Shown here piece by piece: positions 8,716-12,992 of a stretch of 12,992 nucleotides of DNA; the stretch's first letter is position 1; every line of letters begins with the position of its first letter. Origin of the DNA: a bacterium (GTDB taxonomy: Bacteria > UBA10199 > 2-02-FULL-44-16 > JAAZCA01); assembly GCA_041648665.1 (NCBI GenBank), contig JBAZOP010000082.1, forward strand, positions 1 through 12,992, written 5' to 3'. The notes beneath the pieces were generated by a model. The model saw nothing but the letters and a program-made list of their open reading frames with translations, was not told where the DNA came from and ran no database searches. The translations under genes and the position numbers were made by a program.

Positions 8716-9569
8716 GCGCTTTTCCTCGCCATCACGACCCTCTCGATGCCCGCGAGGTCATTTGCGGTCTTTATCGTATCATAACCGTCGATCTCGGCCG
8801 CCGTGCCGATCGCAGCGGCCGACTGGCCCGCGCCGATCTCCATGAGTAGCCATCCGCCCGGGACCAGATGCCGCAGGGCATCCTTCAATATGCGCGAGAT
8901 AAAATCAAGCCCGCTTGGCCCAGCTGCAAGCGCCGCCCTGGGTTCGAAATCCCTGACGTCGCAGGGGAGATCGGGCATCTCGCTGTCGGATATGTAGGGC
9001 GGGTTCGCAGTGATCACGTCGAAGGGGCCGAGGCGCTGATCTTCGATCGGCCTGAACAGATCGCCTGCCAGGAGTTTCACCTTCCTGCCTACTCCGGATA
9101 GGTTGCTCTGCGCCACGGCGAGCGCTCTCTCCGAGAGGTCGGTCGCCACGATGGATGCCTCCGGCAGCTCCTGCGCGAGAGCCGCCGCTATGCAGCCGCT
9201 GCCCGTGCACACGTCGAGGATCGCGCACGGCCGTTTCAGCGCGCGGGCGATCTTGAGAGCCTCCTCGACCACGGTCTCCGTCTCAGGCCTCGGTATCAGC
9301 ACGTCCGGGCTCACCCTTATCGGCAGGGACCAGAACTCCCTGGTGCCGGTTATGTAGGCGACCGGGCAGCCCTTGCTCCTCTTGTCTATCCAGGAGTCGA
9401 ATTTCTCTGCGATATCAGGATCAATGGGGTCCTTGCGAACGAGACAGAGACCGGAGCGGCTCCTGCCCAGCGCGTGCGCCAGCAACACCTCTGCGTCCAG
9501 GCGCGGCGTGTCCGCGCCGCAGTCAGCCAGCTTTTTTTCCGCGCGGATTATCGCCTCTGAAATATTCAT
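8703..9569 (-). CDS. prmC: Peptide chain release factor N5-glutamine methyltransferase
   Basis: PrmC methylates the Gln of the GGQ motif in release factors using SAM. The 288-residue protein has the helical N-terminal domain, IPRPETE at 92-98, the SAM motif DVCTGSGCIA at 119-128, the acidic TDLSERAL at 143-150 and the catalytic NPPYIS at 189-194. The frame stays open upstream to about 9911, but that part is antisense-like, Arg/Pro-rich and overlaps prfA. The ATG at 9569 gives the family N terminus (MNISEAIIRAEKKL), so I chose it, although the ribosome site is weak. It follows its substrate gene prfA by 26 bases and overlaps murA by 13, a usual arrangement. DVCTGSGC replaces the more common DLGTGSG. 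Confidence 0.96.
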
Positions 9570-9595
9570 GCGCAGCGTTAGTCGTCCGGATATTG

Positions 9596-10672
9596 TTATT
9601 CGCTCTGATCGCCCGTCTTCAGCGCCTCTGCCTGGTAGTGCATCCTGACCGCGTCGATCATCTCGCCCAGCCTGCCGTCGAGGATCTGCTGGAGGTTGTA
9701 GAGGCTGAGATTGATGCGGTGGTCGGTGAGCCTGTTCTGGGGGTAGTTGTACGTGCGGATCTTTTCGGAGCGGTCGCCGCTGCCCACCATGGAGCGTCGC
9801 GCGGCCGTGCGCTCGTTCGCCTGCTTCTGCGTCTCCAAATCGAGCAGTCTCGATTTGAGTATTTTCATGGCCCGCGCCTTGTTCTTGTGCTGGCTGCGCT
9901 CGTCCTGACACGCCACGACGAGCCCGGAGGGCAGGTGGGTGAGTCGCACCGCCGAGTCGGTCCGATTGACGCCCTGGCCGCCCGGGCCCGATGCGCGAAA
10001 CACGTCCACGCGCAGGTCCTTCTCGTCGATGGCTACGTCTATGTCCTCGGCCTCGGGCAGCACCGCGACGGTGACCGCGGAGGTGTGTATGCGCCCCGAC
10101 GCCTCGGTCGTGGGCACGCGCTGCACGCGGTGCACGCCGCTCTCGTATTTCATCTGGCTGTAGACGTGATCGCCGGAGATGAGCGCGATGACTTCCTTGA
10201 TGCCGCCGAGCCCGGTGGCGTTCTGATCCAGTATCTCCACCTTCCAGCGATTGTTCTCCGCGAAGCGGCCGTACATGCGGAAGAGGTCGGCGGCGAACAG
10301 CGCGGCCTCCTCGCCCCCGGTGCCTGCGCGAATTTCGAGTATGACGTTCTTCTCGTCGTTGGGATCGCTGGGGAGGAGCAGTATCCTGAGCCTCTGCTCG
10401 AGATCGGCGATCTTCTCCTCGAGCGCCGGGATCTCGGAGCCGGCCATCTCCACGATCTCCGGGTCGGACTCCTTGTCCATCATCTCGCGGTTATCGGCGA
10501 GCGCTTCCTGGGTCCTGCGGTACTCGCGAAAGTCGGCCACGATCTCCCCGAGGTCGGAACGCTCCTTGGCGAGTTTCTGAAAGCGCGACTGGTCGGAGAG
10601 CACGGCAGGGTCGCCCATCTGCCTCGTGAGCTCCTCGAATCTCTTCTCGACCTCTTCGAGTTTCTTGAACAT
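9596..10672 (-). CDS. prfA: Peptide chain release factor 1
   Basis: RF1 reads UAA and UAG at the ribosome and triggers peptide release. In the 358-residue product the codon-reading PxT tripeptide is PTT at 187-189, within HRVQRVPTTEASGRIHTS. The catalytic GGQ is at 231-233 within SGPGGQGVNRTDSAVR, and RAGTGGEEAALFA at 115-127 is also a family marker. Q233 is the expected target of the adjacent prmC product. The ATG at 10672 gives MFKKLEEVEKRFEEL, the family N terminus. A GTG at 10690 in frame would start inside a hairpin and is less likely. No clear Shine-Dalgarno precedes 10672, and the hairpin lies only about 10 bases upstream, so initiation or read-through may be regulated. Confidence 0.98.
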   Translation of the reverse strand: MFKKLEEVEKRFEELTRQMGDPAVLSDQSRFQKLAKERSDLGEIVADFREYRRTQEALADNREMMDKESDPEIVEMAGSEIPALEEKIADLEQRLRILLLPSDPNDEKNVILEIRAGTGGEEAALFAADLFRMYGRFAENNRWKVEILDQNATGLGGIKEVIALISGDHVYSQMKYESGVHRVQRVPTTEASGRIHTSAVTVAVLPEAEDIDVAIDEKDLRVDVFRASGPGGQGVNRTDSAVRLTHLPSGLVVACQDERSQHKNKARAMKILKSRLLDLETQKQANERTAARRSMVGSGDRSEKIRTYNYPQNRLTDHRINLSLYNLQQILDGRLGEMIDAVRMHYQAEALKTGDQSE

Positions 10673-10682
10673 GGCTAAAATA

Positions 10683-10714
10683 ATGCCCACGGGCCTGTGT
10701 CAGCCCATGGGCAT
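10683..10714 (-). terminator. Hairpin between rpmE and prfA, intrinsic terminator or attenuator
   Basis: A 12-base stem (ATGCCCACGGGC at 10683-10694 with GCCCATGGGCAT at 10703-10714) has one mismatch, which becomes a G-U wobble in minus-strand RNA, and an 8-base loop. On the minus strand it is followed by TATTTTA, a short U-rich tract; the plus strand has no T tract. It therefore points toward rpmE termination. The tract is short and prfA starts only 10 bases beyond the stem, so partial read-through is likely. Confidence 0.6.
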
Positions 10715-10735
10715 CCTGGTTGTGGGTTGAGACAG

Positions 10736-10984
10736 CTACTGGTTCCCTGCTGCCTTGCTCTTCTTCGCGTTCTGGTGCGCCTGGAACTTCTCCATGCGCT
10801 TGTTGAAGCGATCGACGCGGCCGGTGGAATCGACCAGGCGCTGTTTGCCCGTGAAAAACGGATGGCACTTGGAGCAGAGCTCCACGTTGAAGTCCTTGCA
10901 CATGGTTGAGCTGGACTTGAACAGTGCCCCGCAGGTGCATTTGATCGTAACGTCTGTGGATTTTGGGTGTATGGCTTCCTTCAT
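10736..10984 (-). CDS. rpmE: 50S ribosomal protein L31 (zinc-binding type)
   Basis: A ribosomal large-subunit protein of 82 residues. It opens MKEAIHPKSTDVTIKCTCGA and carries the four zinc-ribbon cysteines C16, C18, C37 and C40 (CTC and CSKC), then HPFFTGKQRLVDSTGRVDRFNKR, which is the L31 signature. It is therefore the zinc-retaining form rather than the Cys-free, zinc-starvation form. The Lys/Ala-rich tail (residues 70-82) extends slightly past the usual end. AAGGAG lies about 8 bases before the ATG at 10984; an in-frame start farther upstream would add 18 residues unlike L31 and is rejected. It heads the rpmE-prfA-prmC-murA group and is followed by the strong hairpin. Confidence 0.97.
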   Translation of the reverse strand: MKEAIHPKSTDVTIKCTCGALFKSSSTMCKDFNVELCSKCHPFFTGKQRLVDSTGRVDRFNKRMEKFQAHQNAKKSKAAGNQ

Positions 10985-11055
10985 GGTGCCGCTCCTTTGA
11001 AAGAAGGGCGACCTAACATAGAAAGCCGTCATAGGCAAGGGAGAAAACCGCGATT

Positions 11056-11565
11056 TTACGCCTTGTTGGTGGCTGTCTTTGAAAGCGTGGGTATGGGCCT
11101 GTTGGTCCTTGGGAGGGCGGGCCTCACTGCGACATTGGTCTTCTGGGGGTTGGACTTTACCTTGTTGAGGGCCTTGGAATTCAAAGATACATTGCTGCGA
11201 AGTTGGGGTTTTGTTGGCGCAGACGCTATCACTTTATCAAGGAAGTTTAAGATCGTCTGGTCTGAGGGCGGTTTCTTGCCCGTATCCGCAGGGGCGGTGC
11301 CGCGCTCCAAATGCTCGTGCACGGGTTTCTTATAGGGTATGCCCGGTGCGTGTAGAGCAGCTGATGTGCGGAAGGATGCATTAGAGCTGAAAACGTCTAT
11401 ATTACGACTGTTTGTGGTAGAGTTGCTGAACTTATCCTGTGACTTCTGAACAGCCGGCCGCTGTGCGTTTACAGAAGACGCAGGGTTCTGCATCGCGGTC
11501 CTGCGTTCGCCATAGGAATTGCCCACCCTGTTCTGCATCTGGTCTTTGGTCTTTACGAATGCCAT
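11056..11565 (-). CDS. Hypothetical basic, Asn/Ser/Thr-rich, probably disordered protein
   Basis: I do not recognise this 169-residue protein. It has no Cys, no signal peptide and no membrane segment. It is strongly basic and rich in Asn, Ser, Thr, Lys, Gln and Pro, so it is probably largely disordered. One central stretch (SDQTILNFLDKVIAS, about 100-114) could form an amphipathic helix. The C-terminal third has loose repeats of Asn/Lys/Pro-containing motifs (KSNPQKTN, PRTNRPIP). A good ribosome-binding sequence (GGGGAGA, 11574-11580) precedes the ATG by about 8 bases, which supports real translation. The gene lies between the interrupted radical SAM gene (198 bases upstream) and rpmE (71 bases downstream), all on one strand. 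It could be a substrate or partner of the radical SAM enzyme, or unrelated. Confidence 0.7.
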   Translation of the reverse strand: MAFVKTKDQMQNRVGNSYGERRTAMQNPASSVNAQRPAVQKSQDKFSNSTTNSRNIDVFSSNASFRTSAALHAPGIPYKKPVHEHLERGTAPADTGKKPPSDQTILNFLDKVIASAPTKPQLRSNVSLNSKALNKVKSNPQKTNVAVRPALPRTNRPIPTLSKTATNKA

Positions 11566-11762
11566 CTTGAGATTCTCCCCTCAGCTGTTAAAGCCAGTCG
11601 ATGTCTCGCTAGAAATAAATGCAAGATCGCTGCCAATGATCCCGGTCAGATTGAGATTCTAACTATTTGATTTATAGTATGTATTTAAAGGGGCTGAGCT
11701 GGGGGTGAGCGATTTTGGGCCGATTTCAGCCCTCATCTGGGGTCTTGGGACCCCCTTTCCTA
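11566..11762 (-). promoter_or_regulatory. Intergenic region with weak hairpins and AT-rich promoter-like patch
   Basis: These 197 bases separate the radical SAM gene from the basic protein. Just after the radical SAM stop is a 6-base stem (GGGGTC 11739-11744, GACCCC 11749-11754). A wider 7-base pair (GGGCTGA / TCAGCCC) follows, ending in CTTTAAAT on the minus strand, but there is no real U tract. An AT-rich patch at about 11655-11690 contains TATAAA on the minus strand (11676-11671) without a convincing -35. A terminator followed by a promoter for the basic protein is plausible but weakly supported. A 10-base direct repeat TTGAGATTCT occurs at 11567-11576 and 11651-11660. Confidence 0.3.
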
Positions 11763-12251
11763 TCAGGCTATAAGCTTCGGGTTGACCCTCGTTGGATAAC
11801 CGAGGTCATGATAGAATTTCGTAAGTTCCTTGAACACGATCTTGTTTATCGTGCAGTTTGCTTTATCAGGGCCATCCACATTTCCATATGCCAGCGCGCT
11901 GCCTGGGCACCCTTTGTTGCATATCGCTTTCCAGACGCATGCCCTGCATTGGCTGTTTCCCAGTCTGGCAATTCGACGCCTGAGCCTCCGCCGTACTTCA
12001 TGCCGCTTGCTCCAGATATGTTTCAGGTCATCCGTCAAGGCATTGCCGAGCTTAAGCTCGCTTCCCTCCAGCTCGGGGCAGGGATACATGTTATAGTTCT
12101 CGTCGATCGATACGAAGCCCGATGCGCACAGGCGCGGCGATATCGTGCACAGCGATCCGCTCCTGGCGCCCTTGAGGACGCGCCATGAATATGCCATTGC
12201 GTTGGCGAATTCGAACTCTGCCTTGGTGTCGATTATGTATCTTTCGATCAA
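11763..12251 (-). CDS. SPASM domain, C-terminal half of an interrupted radical SAM enzyme
   Basis: This is the 162-residue continuation, in the same frame, of the radical SAM domain encoded just upstream. The halves are separated by one TAA (12270-12272) and six further sense codons. It carries a full set of auxiliary cluster cysteines: CTISPRLC, then GFVSIDENYNMYPCPE, then CRACVWKAICNKGC (CxxCx5CxxxC) and a last Cys in DKANC. This is the SPASM pattern of peptide-modifying radical SAM enzymes such as anSMEs and PqqE relatives. The best restart is a TTG at 12251 with no good ribosome site, so independent translation is doubtful. More likely the gene suffered a nonsense change, or the TAA is an assembly error or is read through. 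No other stop interrupts the domain. Confidence 0.7.
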   Translation of the reverse strand: MIERYIIDTKAEFEFANAMAYSWRVLKGARSGSLCTISPRLCASGFVSIDENYNMYPCPELEGSELKLGNALTDDLKHIWSKRHEVRRRLRRRIARLGNSQCRACVWKAICNKGCPGSALAYGNVDGPDKANCTINKIVFKELTKFYHDLGYPTRVNPKLIA

Positions 12252-12269
12252 CTTGACCAGTGTTCTTGC

Positions 12270-12890
12270 TTATTTTCTGTAATCTATGTCGTTGGATGCA
12301 GTCCCTCCGATCGAGCCGTGCATCAGTGGAAGAAAGTGAAAACTGACGCCGTTTTCCGAAGCCCAGTCGTATATCTCTTCCATTCGATCGATATTGTGAT
12401 TCGTAACCACGCATAGCAGGCCGAAGTTGACCCTCTTTTTTCGCAGGCGCTGCATGTTTTTAAAGACTCGGTCCTGGGATGCTTTTCCGTTTCGCGCGGG
12501 CCGCGTGCGTTCCGTGAAATCAATGCTTATGCCGAGGCGCAACAATTTGCCCTGTTTCACGATCCAGGAGAGGGCCTCATCGGTGAGATGATAGAGATTG
12601 GTCTGGAAGGTATTGCTAATACGATAACCCTTGGGGAAAATCTTTTTCTGGAGCCGGACGAGTTCCCTTATCCTTTTGAGTGGAATCGTAAACACCTCGC
12701 CGCCCGTCCAGCAGAAATCGACCTTTCTCTGTCTCAAGCTCCTCAGGTGAGCGAGGACCTTCTTGTAGAAGATCTCGACCTTGCCCGGATCGACGATGAA
12801 TCGATTGGAGTCATCGTCGAGTTTTGAGCGTTTGTAACAATATATGCAGCGCAGGTTGCACAGATTAGTGGAAAGGAAGTGATATTCCAT
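12270..12890 (-). CDS. Radical SAM domain, N-terminal half of a SPASM-type enzyme
   Basis: The 206-residue product starts MEYHFLSTNLCNLRCIYCYK, placing the CxxxCxxC motif that binds the SAM 4Fe-4S cluster at C11, C15 and C18. A TGGE motif, used for SAM amino-group binding, is at 62-65 in DFCWTGGEVF. ISIDFTERTRPARN at 121-134 and the following DRVFKNMQRL fit SPASM-family enzymes. A stop upstream in frame makes 12890 the natural start, although the ribosome site is weak. The domain ends at a TAA exactly where the linker to the SPASM half begins. Alone, it would lack the auxiliary clusters needed by SPASM enzymes for peptide substrates. The intact protein would have been about 375 residues. Base composition is more AT-rich than in the housekeeping genes, suggesting an accessory origin. 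Confidence 0.85.
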   Translation of the reverse strand: MEYHFLSTNLCNLRCIYCYKRSKLDDDSNRFIVDPGKVEIFYKKVLAHLRSLRQRKVDFCWTGGEVFTIPLKRIRELVRLQKKIFPKGYRISNTFQTNLYHLTDEALSWIVKQGKLLRLGISIDFTERTRPARNGKASQDRVFKNMQRLRKKRVNFGLLCVVTNHNIDRMEEIYDWASENGVSFHFLPLMHGSIGGTASNDIDYRK

Positions 12891-12992
12891 TATTGGGATG
12901 GGCCTTTATCTGAGTAGCTCTATCTAATAAATGTTTTTCTCTTGAATTGTTTGAGACCGGTCAGCGGATTATTGATCTTTGCGGATCTATTG

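Noticed and set aside
9570..9911. 114-residue N-terminal extension of PrmC
   Set aside because: It overlaps prfA, is Arg/Gln/Pro-rich out-of-frame sequence, and the ATG at 9569 gives the family N terminus.
9593..10678. Long plus-strand open frame (361 codons) opposite prfA
   Set aside because: It mirrors prfA almost exactly; the release factor motifs on the minus strand are decisive.
11567..11660. Direct repeat TTGAGATTCT (two copies) as an attachment site
   Set aside because: Ten bases, two copies 84 apart, with no integrase or element boundary in sight; probably chance.
11739..11754. Short GGGGTC/GACCCC hairpin after the radical SAM gene as a terminator
   Set aside because: The stem is only 6 base pairs and no U tract follows on the minus strand.
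12891..12992. Promoter search upstream of the radical SAM gene
   Set aside because: The stretch is AT-rich, but no -35/-10 pair with good spacing could be supported.

Overview
The window reads as a moderately GC-rich bacterial chromosome segment, GC-rich in the housekeeping genes and visibly more AT-rich at the right end. The minus-strand order rpmE-prfA-prmC-murA is a core Gram-negative arrangement that I associate with Deltaproteobacteria and related lineages. That lineage guess rests on recalled gene order and on general protein character, not on a search.

Left part, plus strand (1-4726): the 3' end of an unrecognised protein with a C-terminal membrane anchor; asnA, the ammonia-dependent asparagine synthetase; an unrecognised 350-residue protein with an HExxH (HELWH) zinc-metallopeptidase-like motif; a 346-base stretch with an ambiguous small reading frame; and a phosphomannomutase/phosphoglucomutase-family enzyme. 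The mutase ends one base away from the convergent aldehyde dehydrogenase gene.

Middle, minus strand (10984 down to 4728): rpmE (L31), prfA (RF1), prmC (the RF1 glutamine methyltransferase), murA (first committed step of peptidoglycan synthesis), a divergent HisA-like TIM barrel, a HIT-family protein and an aldehyde dehydrogenase. prmC overlaps murA and HIT overlaps the dehydrogenase. A strong hairpin separates rpmE from prfA, and a good sigma70-type promoter lies between murA and the HisA-like gene, so this is probably at least two transcription units. The HisA-like protein is the most curious housekeeping-adjacent gene. It keeps the barrel and one catalytic Asp, but has Tyr at the position of the other catalytic Asp and altered phosphate-binding loops.

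Right part, minus strand (11056-12890): a more AT-rich, accessory-looking region. It holds a radical SAM/SPASM enzyme gene cut by a single in-frame TAA exactly between its two domains, followed by a basic, Asn/Ser/Thr-rich, low-complexity 169-residue protein. This pairing looks like a peptide or protein maturation locus, but no precursor can be demonstrated from this window.

No tRNA, rRNA, CRISPR array, insertion sequence or replication origin was seen.
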